DNA from: Roseobacter ponti
Lineage (GTDB): Bacteria > Pseudomonadota > Alphaproteobacteria > Rhodobacterales > Rhodobacteraceae
Direction: 5' to 3'
Assembly (NCBI RefSeq): GCF_012932215.1
Contig: NZ_CP048788.1
Span: 1 to 64,000, forward strand
DNA length: 64,000 nt
The first letter of the stretch is position 1, and every line of letters begins with the position of its first letter. Under the pieces are notes generated by a model that was not told the origin of the DNA, searched no databases, and saw nothing but the letters and a program-made list of their open reading frames with translations. Below, one piece after another: positions 10,898 through 19,570 of this stretch. A program made the position numbers and the translations under genes.

Positions 10898-12301
10898 ATG
10901 ACCCTGCAGGATGATCGCGACAGTCCGGACGCACTTGTGGCCCGCGCGAGGGCAGCCCAGGCGAAATACGAGGCAAACGGATCTCAGGACCGCTATGACC
11001 GCGCGGCCCAGGCCGCAGGCTGGGCCATTATGGAGCCCGCCCGGAACCGCGAACTCGCCGAGCTTTCAGTTGCAACCACCGGTCTTGGAAACGTCACGGA
11101 TAAAATCACTAAAAATCACCGTAAAACCCTTGGTCTGATGCGGGATATTGCAGGACAGAAGACTTTCGGCATCATCCGCGATGACCCGCAGAACGGCATC
11201 ACGGAAATTGCCCGACCCATGGGGGTGATCGGCGCGGTCGTACCCTCGACCAACCCTGCGGCGACCCCGGCGAATAATATCATCAACGCGCTTAAATGCG
11301 GCAATGCGATCGTTCTGTCGCCCTCTCCCAAAGGTGTCGCAGCCTGCGAGATGTTGCTCCGCTTTGTGCACGCAGAGTTCGACAAGACCGGTGAAGACCG
11401 GGATCTGGTGCAGATGGTGCCCGGTCCCGGCAGTAAAGATAAAACCCAGCGGTTGCTGGAAATCAGCGACCTGATCGTCGTGACCGGCTCGCAGAATAAC
11501 GTCAGACGCGCCTATACTTCGGGCACACCGGCGCTGGCCGTCGGGGCCGGCAATGTGACGGTGATCGTCGATGAAACCTGTGACCCGGATGACGCCGCAC
11601 AGAAGATCACCGCATCAAAAACCTTCGACAATGCCACGTCCTGCTCGTCCGAGAATGCCATTGTCGTCGCAGACGCGATCTATGACCGGTTTGTGGACGC
11701 GCTGGCGCGAGCCGGAGGCGCCCGGGTCAGGGACGAGGCGCGGATTGTGGCAGCACTCTGGCCCGACGGACATCTCAACCGCGCCGTCATTGCTCAGGAC
11801 GCGGGGCCGATGCTGGCCGCTCTGGGCCTGACAGATGAGGTGCCCGGAGACACGAAATTCCTTGCAGTAGAGACAAAAGGCATCGGGCCCGCACACCCGC
11901 TCTCGGGTGAGAAGCTGTCGCGCGTGGCTGCGCTTTACCGGGCTGATGACTTTGCAGATGCGGTTGCAATCACAGGCCGTATTCTGGCCCATCAGGGGGC
12001 CGGACATTCGGTCGGGCTGCACAGCGCGGATCAGGACCGCGCCGTCATCCTGGCGCAGACACTTCCGACCTGCCGGGTCATCGTCAACCAGGCCCATTGC
12101 TTTGCAACCGGGGGCGCGTTCAATAACGGAATGCCGTTTTCGCTGTCGATGGGCTGCGGGTCATGGGGCGGCAATTCGATCGACGACAATCTGCACTGGA
12201 AACACTTCATGCAGACCACCAAAATCGTCCGCGAAATTGCTCCCCGCGAACCGACGCCAGAAGAAATTTTCGCAGGCTACTGGGAGGTTGCGGGCAAATG
12301 A
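10898..12301 (+). CDS. sauS: Acylating aldehyde dehydrogenase, likely sulfoacetaldehyde dehydrogenase SauS
   Basis: The 467-residue protein belongs to the CoA-acylating aldehyde dehydrogenases, with catalytic Cys249 in NATSCSSEN and the N-terminal AVVPSTNPAATP motif. In the sulfoacetate pathway of Cupriavidus necator, SauS reduces sulfoacetyl-CoA to sulfoacetaldehyde with NADPH. The call rests on family resemblance together with the ATGA-overlapping AMP-forming ligase downstream, the same S-T order as in the known cluster. A plain acetaldehyde dehydrogenase is the alternative. The downstream enzymes Xsc and Pta and a SauU-type importer are not in the window. Confidence 0.7.
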   Translation: MTLQDDRDSPDALVARARAAQAKYEANGSQDRYDRAAQAAGWAIMEPARNRELAELSVATTGLGNVTDKITKNHRKTLGLMRDIAGQKTFGIIRDDPQNGITEIARPMGVIGAVVPSTNPAATPANNIINALKCGNAIVLSPSPKGVAACEMLLRFVHAEFDKTGEDRDLVQMVPGPGSKDKTQRLLEISDLIVVTGSQNNVRRAYTSGTPALAVGAGNVTVIVDETCDPDDAAQKITASKTFDNATSCSSENAIVVADAIYDRFVDALARAGGARVRDEARIVAALWPDGHLNRAVIAQDAGPMLAALGLTDEVPGDTKFLAVETKGIGPAHPLSGEKLSRVAALYRADDFADAVAITGRILAHQGAGHSVGLHSADQDRAVILAQTLPTCRVIVNQAHCFATGGAFNNGMPFSLSMGCGSWGGNSIDDNLHWKHFMQTTKIVREIAPREPTPEEIFAGYWEVAGK

Positions 12302-13785
12302 CGCCTGCGGCGAACGGCCCGCCGCAGGGCACGCTGCGCATGTGGCTCGATGCGCGCGCAGAGGATGAAGCGACCGCATATGTTTTCACCGACGGCAGCC
12401 CGTCTCTGACATGGTCGGCGCTGCACACAGAAGTGCGGTGCCTGGCGCAGAGGATCACCGCAAAAGGCGTTGCACAGGGTGAGAGCGTGGCCATTCTGCA
12501 CCCCAACGGAAGCGCGGCGGTGACCGCGTTTTTCGCGGCAGTCTACGGCGGATTTCGCGCGACGATGATCAATCTGGCCGCGGGCCCTGACGCGATTTCT
12601 TACGCGCTGAATCATTGCGGCGCTCGCGTGGCACTGGTGCATGAAGATGTGGCTGAACTCTTTGACAGGACCCGGCATTCCGGTTTGCAGCGCCTCGACC
12701 CGGGCGCGGAGGAGACGACCGCATCGCTGCACCCGGTTACGGCGGGCGATGATGCATTGCTGATGTACACGTCCGGAACAACCGGCCGCCCCAAAGGCGT
12801 GGTGCACAGTCATGCCAGCCTGCTGGCGGGCGGCTGGACGACCACGATGGCACACGGGCTGACCGCAACTGACCGGGGGTTCTGTGTGCTGCCGGTCTGT
12901 CACATCAACGGGCTCTGCGTCAGCATGATGGCGGCGCTGGTCTCGGGCGGGTCCGTCGCCATGTTCGCAAAGTTTTCTGCCAGACGGTTCTGGTGGCAGC
13001 TGGGTGAAACAGAAAGCACCTGGTTTTCCGTTGTTCCGACGATCGTGTCGCATCTGTTGCACGGAACGGCAGGGCCGGATGCGGAAACGAGCGCGCGGCT
13101 GCGGTTTGGCCGCTCGGCCTCCTCGGCGCTGGCGCCGGCTGTGCATGCCGCCTTTGAGAAACGATTCTCACTGCCACTGATCGAGACGATGGGTCTGACC
13201 GAAACCGCCGCACAGATCCTTTCCAATCCGATGCCGCCCGGCGTGCGGCGCATCGGGTCCCCGGGCATCGCCTGGGGTAACGAGGTCTCGGTTCTCGGAC
13301 CGGATCTGCGCCGCTGTCCACCGGGCACAGAAGGTGAGATCGCCGTGCGTGGCCCTAATGTGATGCGCAGATATCTGAACGATCCCGATGCCACCGCCGC
13401 TGCTTTTGCCGGGGACTGGCTGCGCAGCGGCGACCTTGGTCGACAGGACGAGGACGGCTATTTCTATATCACCGGTCGCATTAAGGAACTGATCATCAAA
13501 GGTGGCGAAAATATCGCCCCGCGCGAAATTGATGAGGCGCTTTACGCCCACAGTGATGTGATTGAGGCAGCCGCCTTTGCTCGCCCCTGTGACGTCTATG
13601 GCGAACGCGTGGAAGCCGCCGTGCGGGTCCGCGACGGCTCAGGTCTGACGGATCAGATGCTCATTGAAATTTGTACGGCCCGTCTGGGGCGCTTCAAAGC
13701 GCCTGATCGGGTGTATTTCCTGCCGGAACTGCCCAAAGGGCCCTCCGGCAAGATACAACGTCTGCGATTGCGCGAGATCGCCTGA
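12298..13785 (+). CDS. sauT: AMP-forming acyl-CoA ligase, likely sulfoacetate-CoA ligase SauT
   Basis: The 495-residue adenylate-forming enzyme has the ATP motif MYTSGTTGRPKGVVHSHA (about 160-177), GLTETAAQ, the hinge GDLGRQDEDGYFYITGR, and the C-terminal catalytic lysine in PKGPSGKIQRL. It would activate a carboxylate to a CoA thioester through an acyl-AMP. Its ATG overlaps the sauS stop (ATGA), so the pair is translationally coupled; this context points to sulfoacetate as substrate. By sequence alone it could be another small-acid ligase, including the one missing from the aromatic-CoA cluster at 32569-38627. Confidence 0.65.
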   Translation: MTPAANGPPQGTLRMWLDARAEDEATAYVFTDGSPSLTWSALHTEVRCLAQRITAKGVAQGESVAILHPNGSAAVTAFFAAVYGGFRATMINLAAGPDAISYALNHCGARVALVHEDVAELFDRTRHSGLQRLDPGAEETTASLHPVTAGDDALLMYTSGTTGRPKGVVHSHASLLAGGWTTTMAHGLTATDRGFCVLPVCHINGLCVSMMAALVSGGSVAMFAKFSARRFWWQLGETESTWFSVVPTIVSHLLHGTAGPDAETSARLRFGRSASSALAPAVHAAFEKRFSLPLIETMGLTETAAQILSNPMPPGVRRIGSPGIAWGNEVSVLGPDLRRCPPGTEGEIAVRGPNVMRRYLNDPDATAAAFAGDWLRSGDLGRQDEDGYFYITGRIKELIIKGGENIAPREIDEALYAHSDVIEAAAFARPCDVYGERVEAAVRVRDGSGLTDQMLIEICTARLGRFKAPDRVYFLPELPKGPSGKIQRLRLREIA

Positions 13786-13806
13786 CCTGCGCCGCGCGAT
13801 CCCGGT

Positions 13807-14385
13807 TCAGGCCAGCGGGTACATTATCACGCGGGTATTCATCGGCACACGGTTATAGAGATCAATCATCTGGTCATTGATCAGACGCGCGCAGCCGTTC
13901 GACACCCGACGGCCAATGGTTTTCGGCTCATTGGTGCCGTGAATGCGCAGGAAGGTATCCCCACGGCCCGGCTGGAAGAGATACAGCCCGCGCGATCCCA
14001 GCGGGTTGTTGATCCCGCCCGGCATACCGTCGGCGTGCTGCGCATAAAGCTGCGGCGAGCGTTCGATCATTTCATCGGTGGGCGTCCAGCTCGGCCACTC
14101 TTTCCTGGCACCGACATAGTATTCACCGGCTTCATAAAGACTGGTGCGACCGATCCCGACCGGATAGCGAATCGCTTTCTTCTTGGGCAGGGTCCAGTAG
14201 AGAGCGTACTGACCAGGGTCGACGTGGATCTCAAACGGGCCGAAGTCGTTCTTGATGCGCACCTCACGCGGCAGCATATCTTCAGGCATGTTGTAATCAG
14301 GCAGGGCCAGCGGAATAGCGGCACCAGCGGATCCGGCCAGGACAACACCACAGGCTGTTCCGGCGAGAAAATCGCGTCGTTTCAT
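13807..14385 (-). CDS. Tat-exported L,D-transpeptidase (YkuD family)
   Basis: The 192-residue protein starts with a twin-arginine signal (MKRRDFLAG) and a hydrophobic run ending near GSAGAA. Its YkuD domain has the His of RIHGTNEP and the catalytic Cys of VSNGCARL. Such enzymes make 3-3 crosslinks in peptidoglycan or attach proteins to it; export folded by Tat is common for this group. The ATG was chosen because AGAGGA lies 9 nt upstream; an in-frame ATG six codons earlier lacks such a site. It converges with sauT, leaving 21 bp. Confidence 0.85.
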   Translation of the reverse strand: MKRRDFLAGTACGVVLAGSAGAAIPLALPDYNMPEDMLPREVRIKNDFGPFEIHVDPGQYALYWTLPKKKAIRYPVGIGRTSLYEAGEYYVGARKEWPSWTPTDEMIERSPQLYAQHADGMPGGINNPLGSRGLYLFQPGRGDTFLRIHGTNEPKTIGRRVSNGCARLINDQMIDLYNRVPMNTRVIMYPLA

Positions 14386-14599
14386 CAGTTCAGTTCCTCT
14401 CATTACTCACGTCTTTGCGTCGGTATCCGTGGCAGGCCACGCAGGGCGGGAAAGCAGATTCCGCACCAAAGGAATTTATCATACCGCAAAAACGTGTTCT
14501 TTTTAAGGAGAACTCCTGCAGATGGTTTCCGGTTCCCGAACAGCCACCCGTTGACCGAACGGTACGTCACGACTGGATAACTGCCGGTCACTCCCCATA

Positions 14600-14615
14600 T
14601 TAAAGCAGTGTTAAC
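14600..14615 (+). promoter_or_regulatory. Perfect CtrA-type site TTAA-N7-TTAAC
   Basis: TTAA at 14600-14603, seven bases, then TTAAC at 14611-14615 match the full CtrA consensus known from Caulobacter and other alphaproteobacteria. The site ends 15 bp before the ATG at 14631. That is unusually close for activation from the -35 region, so repression or a start further downstream should be considered. Confidence 0.5.
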
Positions 14616-14630
14616 GAGGGACGGGATGTT

Positions 14631-15935
14631 ATGGACGACGAACGGCTGAGCGAACAGGATGCACAGGGGCTGCGATATGCCCGCGAGCTTGAAGGCCATA
14701 TCTCCTGGCTCGACAGCTTTACCGCCGCAGCCCTCGGGGTGCTCGCTGTCGCCTCAGGCATCTACACCTATCTGGGGGTTTCATCGCTGCTGGATGACAA
14801 CGGTGCGCTGAGTTTTTTCGCCGCCATCAGTTATTCCATTGCCGTCTCGACCGGTATCTTTGTGTTCTGGTCATACATGATCCGCCTGCTGCCGGCTGTG
14901 CGCACGGCCGGTGCACGGATGGGCCTTTTTGTTTCCATGCTGCTGGGATCTGCAGCGATCATTGCAATGTCGTCCTGGCTGAATGCAGCAGCCCTTGCAG
15001 GTGCCGCAGCGGTCGAGCAGCATCTGGCCCGCACCGTACAGGATTACCAGACCTCTCTCGAGCGGGCCAATGAAATTGCTGTTTCTGCTCAGGGACTTGG
15101 CCGGGATGTGGACCGGGTAAGGCAGTCGTTTGAAGACCTCTCCGAACAGGAAGCCACTGGTGGTCTGTCGGGCCTTGCCGGGCGCGGCGCTGTGTTCCGT
15201 GTGCTGCGCCAGAAATCAGACGAGCTTGCCGGGCTGGAGGCGCAGATCTCCTCACAGCAACCCCTTGTGGATGCCGCTTTTGCCGAAGGAAATGCAGTGC
15301 TGAGCCGGATGCGGTCGCTTACCGTTGAACCAGGCCCCATTGAAACGCGGTCGGTGCAGTTCTCTGAAGAAGCGGTGCGTCTGGCCGGTGTAATCACCCA
15401 GCTGCGCCAGCTTTCTGTCGCTCCTCTGGTGAGCCGTGCAGCTCAGGATCTCAGCGCCTCTGTGGTGCTGCCGGAGCTTGACGGGCGCACCGCTGAAAAC
15501 CGCGCAGGCCAGCAGTCGACCATCACCTCCGTGCTGGATGTCCTGGGTCAGCGGGCCGATACGCTGCGGGTGGCGGCGGAAGGGGTGATCGCGATGCAGC
15601 CTGCCGCCGACACGATCTATACACCGATCAGCACGGCGGATGCGGTGATCCGTTATGCCGGTAATTTCGTGCCATCCTGGGCCGGCGCGATTGCCATTGA
15701 TCTGCTGCCGGCGGTTCTGGTCTTTATTCTGGCAATCACTCAGGCGGCGATTCGCGGCGGCAAAGCACCCGTGGGCGGCGGGGAGACGCTGACGCTCGCG
15801 GAACTCAGAGCCGCGATGCGGGCGATGCGGGACATGGAAGCGACAATGGGCCGGGACGACCCGGTTCCCGAACGCGATACCTCTCCCGGCATCAAGCCTG
15901 TTGAACTCAGCCCGAAACCGGAACGACAGGCGTGA
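14631..15935 (+). CDS. Membrane protein with large coiled-coil extracytoplasmic domain, function unknown
   Basis: The family is not recognised. The 434-residue protein has three N-terminal membrane segments (about 29-50, 61-84, 97-124), then about 220 residues rich in Ala, Gln, Glu and Leu with heptad-like helices (130-340), a fourth membrane segment (about 349-372), and a Pro-rich charged cytoplasmic tail. Counting segments places the helical domain in the periplasm if the N-terminus is inside. Its stop overlaps the GTG of a ClpP-like periplasmic protease (GTGA), so the two are translationally coupled and probably work together. A CtrA-type site lies just upstream. Confidence 0.75.
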   Translation: MDDERLSEQDAQGLRYARELEGHISWLDSFTAAALGVLAVASGIYTYLGVSSLLDDNGALSFFAAISYSIAVSTGIFVFWSYMIRLLPAVRTAGARMGLFVSMLLGSAAIIAMSSWLNAAALAGAAAVEQHLARTVQDYQTSLERANEIAVSAQGLGRDVDRVRQSFEDLSEQEATGGLSGLAGRGAVFRVLRQKSDELAGLEAQISSQQPLVDAAFAEGNAVLSRMRSLTVEPGPIETRSVQFSEEAVRLAGVITQLRQLSVAPLVSRAAQDLSASVVLPELDGRTAENRAGQQSTITSVLDVLGQRADTLRVAAEGVIAMQPAADTIYTPISTADAVIRYAGNFVPSWAGAIAIDLLPAVLVFILAITQAAIRGGKAPVGGGETLTLAELRAAMRAMRDMEATMGRDDPVPERDTSPGIKPVELSPKPERQA

Positions 15936-16717
15936 ACGACACGCCCTCTCCCTCCCGTGCGCGCCGCTTCGATACCCGCGCCGCGATCCTGGGAGTACTG
16001 GCGCTTCAGGTAGTGCTGGCTGTGCTGCTGATGGGTCGTGATGTGCTGAGCGTGCTGCCGCAGATGGTGCGGCCCTCGGACCGCCCTGCCTTTGACACAC
16101 CGGTCGCACCCGGCGACCAGACCCGGCGGTATGCACCGGATGATCTGCCTTTCGCCCCGTCACGCGACGGCGCACCCGGCAGACCCTATCGGACGTCCGG
16201 CGACATGCCTGTGCGGTTGCTGTTTGCGCAGTCAGACGGGCTGCTGAGCCTGACAGGGCAGATTGCGCCCGGTGATGCGATCCGGATGGAAGAGCATTTG
16301 CAGACCGCAGGACCGGTAACGGATGTGCGGCTGAATTCGCCCGGTGGCTCGGTTCAGGATGCGCTGAGCATCGGCCGGCAGCTGCGCGCTCTGGAGGCCA
16401 CGACCCTTATGGAGGCGACGGATGTCTGTCTTTCCGCCTGCCCCTATATCCTTGCCTCGGGGGTGACGCGGCGCGTGGATGACGCAGCACAGGTCGGCGT
16501 TCATCAGCACTTTTTCGGCGCAAATACCGCCCTGCCAGCATTTGTCGCTGTGGAAAGCATTCAGCAGGGACAGGGCGAGGTGATGGAGTACCTCGATGAC
16601 ATGGGGGTTGATCCGCTGATCATGCGCCATGCCCTGAAAACGCCACCCGACGAGATCTATATTCTGCTGCCTGAAGAACTGATCACCTACCGGATGGTTA
16701 CTCCCGCCGGGTCCTGA
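15932..16717 (+). CDS. Membrane-anchored periplasmic ClpP/SppA-like serine protease
   Basis: The 261-residue protein has one N-terminal membrane anchor (about 17-35), a Pro-rich linker, and a crotonase/ClpP-fold domain resembling COG3904-type periplasmic proteins. The ClpP-like features are LNSPGGSVQDAL (132-144), a likely nucleophile Ser168 in CLSACPYILASG, and a likely catalytic His191 in VGVHQHFF. It starts with GTG overlapping the stop of the preceding membrane coiled-coil gene. The context suggests a membrane complex in which this is the proteolytic part; its substrate is unknown. It could also be an inactive relative. Confidence 0.72.
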   Translation: MNDTPSPSRARRFDTRAAILGVLALQVVLAVLLMGRDVLSVLPQMVRPSDRPAFDTPVAPGDQTRRYAPDDLPFAPSRDGAPGRPYRTSGDMPVRLLFAQSDGLLSLTGQIAPGDAIRMEEHLQTAGPVTDVRLNSPGGSVQDALSIGRQLRALEATTLMEATDVCLSACPYILASGVTRRVDDAAQVGVHQHFFGANTALPAFVAVESIQQGQGEVMEYLDDMGVDPLIMRHALKTPPDEIYILLPEELITYRMVTPAGS

Positions 16718-16832
16718 ACCCCGATGACCGCTGCGGGAGCAGGCATTGTGATCTGATCCTGACCGGGATGCCCGGACCCGCGGAGTTTTCCCACCTGATT
16801 GCGGTTCTGTGCGGGCAGTATGTCACAGGTTA

Positions 16833-16865
16833 TTGCGCCGTTGCCTGTGAGAACATATACAGAAC
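16833..16865 (+). promoter_or_regulatory. SOS promoter: LexA box overlapping the -10 of the radical SAM/UdgX operon
   Basis: GAAC (16851-16854), seven bases, GAAC (16862-16865) is an exact alphaproteobacterial LexA box. TTGCGC at 16833-16838, a 17-bp spacer and TATACA at 16856-16861 form a promoter whose -10 lies inside the box spacer. LexA bound here would cover the -10. The predicted transcription start, 7 bp beyond the -10, falls on the A of the ATG at 16868. Confidence 0.8.
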
Positions 16866-16867
16866 AA

Positions 16868-18103
16868 ATGGCAAAACAAACTCTTGAACAAAAGCTGGCG
16901 ATTCTCTCGGACGCGGCGAAATACGATGCCTCCTGCGCCTCGTCAGGCTCGACAAAACGCGATTCGCGTGGCGGCACGAGCCTTGGCTCAAACGAAGGTA
17001 GCGGCATCTGTCACGCCTACGCACCCGATGGAAGATGCATCAGCCTGCTGAAAATCCTGATGACGAACTTCTGCATTTACGACTGCAGCTATTGCATCAA
17101 CAGGGTCTCGTCGAATGTCGAACGCGCGCGATTTTCCGTGGATGAAGTTGTAAAACTCACCATCGAGTTTTACCGGCGCAATTATATCGAAGGGTTGTTT
17201 TTATCCTCGGGTATCATCCGCTCGCCGGATACCACCATGCTCGACATGGTGAGGATCGCCCGCAAGCTGCGACACGAGGAAAACTTTCGCGGCTATATCC
17301 ATCTGAAAACCATCCCCGATGCCGCGCCGGAACTGATCGAAGAGGCAGGGCTGCTGGCTGATCGGCTCTCCATCAACGTCGAGCTGCCAACCGATGCCTC
17401 GGTGAAACAGCACGCCCCTGAGAAAAGCCCCGAACAGATCCGCCGCGCCATGGCGGATGTGCGTCTGCGCAAAGAAGTGGCGCGCGATCGCAGCCATACC
17501 GGAAAGCGTCCGCCCCGTTTCGCACCCGCAGGGCAGTCCACCCAGATGATCATCGGCGCGGATGAAGCGACAGATACCACCGTGCTGGGACAGTCCACGC
17601 GGCTTTACGCGAGTTATAAGCTGAAGCGGGTCTATTACTCAGCTTTTTCGCCTATTCCTGACGCTTCGTCGCGGTTGCCCCTGATCAGTCCGCCGCTGCA
17701 GCGCGAGCACCGGCTTTATCAGGCAGACTGGCTGCTGCGGTTTTACGGCTTTGATCTGGGAGAGATCACCGGGCATCATCAAAGTGGCAATCTCGATCTC
17801 GACATTGATCCGAAACTGTCCTGGGCGCTGGCGCACCGTGGCCTTTTTCCGGTCGATGTGAACCGCGCCCCGCGTGAACTTCTGCTGCGCGTGCCGGGGT
17901 TCGGCACGAAAACCGTCGGGCGCATCCTGAGCAGCCGCAGACACCGCATGCTGCGTTATGACGATCTGCACCGTATGGGTGCGGGGCTGAAAAAAGCGCG
18001 CGCCTTCATCACAGCGGGGGGCTGGAGCCCCGGTGCTCTGACCGACAGCGCCGGTCTGCGCGCACGGTTTGCCCCGCCACCCGAACAGCTGAGCCTGTTC
18101 TGA
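16868..18103 (+). CDS. Putative DNA modification/repair radical SAM protein
   Basis: The 411-residue protein has the radical SAM cluster motif FCIYDCSYC (CxxxCxxC) near residue 65 and a C-terminal helix-hairpin-helix region (RVPGFGTKTVGRIL) typical of DNA binders. It matches the conserved family described as a putative DNA modification/repair radical SAM protein; the chemistry is not established. The start is the ATG just downstream of the LexA box; a longer frame back to 16799 would run through the promoter. Its stop overlaps the ATG of the UdgX gene (TGATG), and the two genes commonly travel together. Confidence 0.85.
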   Translation: MAKQTLEQKLAILSDAAKYDASCASSGSTKRDSRGGTSLGSNEGSGICHAYAPDGRCISLLKILMTNFCIYDCSYCINRVSSNVERARFSVDEVVKLTIEFYRRNYIEGLFLSSGIIRSPDTTMLDMVRIARKLRHEENFRGYIHLKTIPDAAPELIEEAGLLADRLSINVELPTDASVKQHAPEKSPEQIRRAMADVRLRKEVARDRSHTGKRPPRFAPAGQSTQMIIGADEATDTTVLGQSTRLYASYKLKRVYYSAFSPIPDASSRLPLISPPLQREHRLYQADWLLRFYGFDLGEITGHHQSGNLDLDIDPKLSWALAHRGLFPVDVNRAPRELLLRVPGFGTKTVGRILSSRRHRMLRYDDLHRMGAGLKKARAFITAGGWSPGALTDSAGLRARFAPPPEQLSLF

Positions 18104-19560
18104 TGAGGCACGTCGTTGTGCCCCGCATCGGTGCCGCCCGTGCCTGGCGGGATACGGCGCGCGATCTGCTTTTGTCCGGGGTCCCGCCGGAGGAAGTCAC
18201 ATGGGGTGGTACAGGACAGGACCGCGGGCTCTTTGACACTCCCGGCCCCGGCCCTGCCAGCCCTTCATCAGACCGGATCACGGTGCCACGCAGCTTTTTG
18301 CAGATGGCCGATACGGTCATCTGGCACAGCGATCCCACGCGTTTTGCGCGGCTCTATGCGTTTTTGTGGCGTCTTAAAGAGGCGCCGCATCTGATGAGTG
18401 ACAGAGGTGATGCGCAGCTGTCGCGCCTCCGGCAGATGGAGAAAAATGTGCGGCGCTGCCAGCACAAAATGAAAGCCTTTGTGCGGTTTCGCGAGATCGG
18501 CGACCCGACCGACCCGCGCCGGTCTTTTGCAGCATGGTTTGAGCCCACGCATCATACGGTGGAGCCTGCAGCCGGTTTCTTTGCACGGCGCTTCGCCGAT
18601 ATGGACTGGCGCATTCTGACCCCGGATATCTCGGCCGTGTTCGAGAACGGCAAAGTGCGGTTTGAAGAGGATCACCCCCGCCCCGATCTGCCGGAGGATG
18701 CCAGCGAAACCCTTTGGGTGACTTATTTTCGGAACATCTTCAATCCGGCCCGGCTCAAGGTTCAGGCCATGCAGTCCGAAATGCCAAAGAAATACTGGAA
18801 GAACATGCCTGAGGCGGCAGCGATCCCGGAACTCATCGCGGGAGCGCCTGCGCGGGCACGCGAGATGGCTCTGAACGCGCCCAGTTTGCCGCCGTCCCGC
18901 ATGGCCGCCGTGCAGGCACAGCAGGCGCATCTCACCTCCGCATGGGACGGGCTTGCGGATGATCTGCCGCGTCAGATCAGGGCCTGCACACGATGCCCGC
19001 TGCACCGCAGCGCGACTCAGGCTGTCCCGGGCGAAGGGCCCCTTTCGGCACGGCTGATGATCGTTGCGGAACAGCCCGGCGATCAGGAAGACCTGCAGGG
19101 GCGCCCACTCGTCGGGCCGGCGGGGCAGCTTTTTGACCGCATCGCCGGTGACGCCGGCCTCGACCGGAACGCCGCTTTCATCACGAATGCGGTGAAGCAT
19201 TTCAAATTCCGTCCGCGCGGACGGCAGCGCATTCACCAGCGTCCGGATGCCGGTGAAACAGAGCATTGCAGGTGGTGGCTTGAGTCTGAGATAAATCTTA
19301 TCAGGCCTGTCGTGATCCTCGCACTGGGTGCAACGGCGGCGCTGTCGCTGACCGGATCAGGCACCGATCTGATGCAGCGTCGCGGCAGGGCAGAGGCCGG
19401 GCCGGGTGGTATTCCGGTCCTGATCACGCTGCATCCGGCATATCTTCTCCGACAGCCGGATGTGGATAAAAAGGCTGCTGCCACCGATCAGTTCCGCAGC
19501 GATCTGGCCCTGGCACAGCGTATGTCGGAAGATACTGGTTCATCACGGGAACGCGCCTGA
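18103..19560 (+). CDS. Fusion of DUF4130 and UdgX-type uracil-DNA glycosylase
   Basis: The 485-residue protein joins an N-terminal DUF4130-type domain (about 1-260) to a C-terminal family-4-like uracil-DNA glycosylase. The glycosylase has CTRCPLH, the motif AEQPGDQEDLQGRPLVGPAG and LHPAYLLR. It also has the RIH loop (QRIHQ, His378) that in Mycobacterium UdgX forms a covalent bond to the abasic sugar after uracil removal. It is therefore likely a uracil-binding suicide glycosylase rather than a turnover enzyme. It is translationally coupled to the radical SAM gene and shares its LexA-controlled promoter. The third cluster cysteine and the full set of iron-sulfur ligands were not verified. Confidence 0.85.
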   Translation: MRHVVVPRIGAARAWRDTARDLLLSGVPPEEVTWGGTGQDRGLFDTPGPGPASPSSDRITVPRSFLQMADTVIWHSDPTRFARLYAFLWRLKEAPHLMSDRGDAQLSRLRQMEKNVRRCQHKMKAFVRFREIGDPTDPRRSFAAWFEPTHHTVEPAAGFFARRFADMDWRILTPDISAVFENGKVRFEEDHPRPDLPEDASETLWVTYFRNIFNPARLKVQAMQSEMPKKYWKNMPEAAAIPELIAGAPARAREMALNAPSLPPSRMAAVQAQQAHLTSAWDGLADDLPRQIRACTRCPLHRSATQAVPGEGPLSARLMIVAEQPGDQEDLQGRPLVGPAGQLFDRIAGDAGLDRNAAFITNAVKHFKFRPRGRQRIHQRPDAGETEHCRWWLESEINLIRPVVILALGATAALSLTGSGTDLMQRRGRAEAGPGGIPVLITLHPAYLLRQPDVDKKAAATDQFRSDLALAQRMSEDTGSSRERA

Positions 19561-19570
19561 TCCGGTGCTC

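Noticed and set aside
14470-14510. GGAAC-N17-AGTT minus-strand promoter for the L,D-transpeptidase
   Set aside because: The -10 is AGTT instead of CGTT and the leader would exceed 100 nt, so it was not listed.
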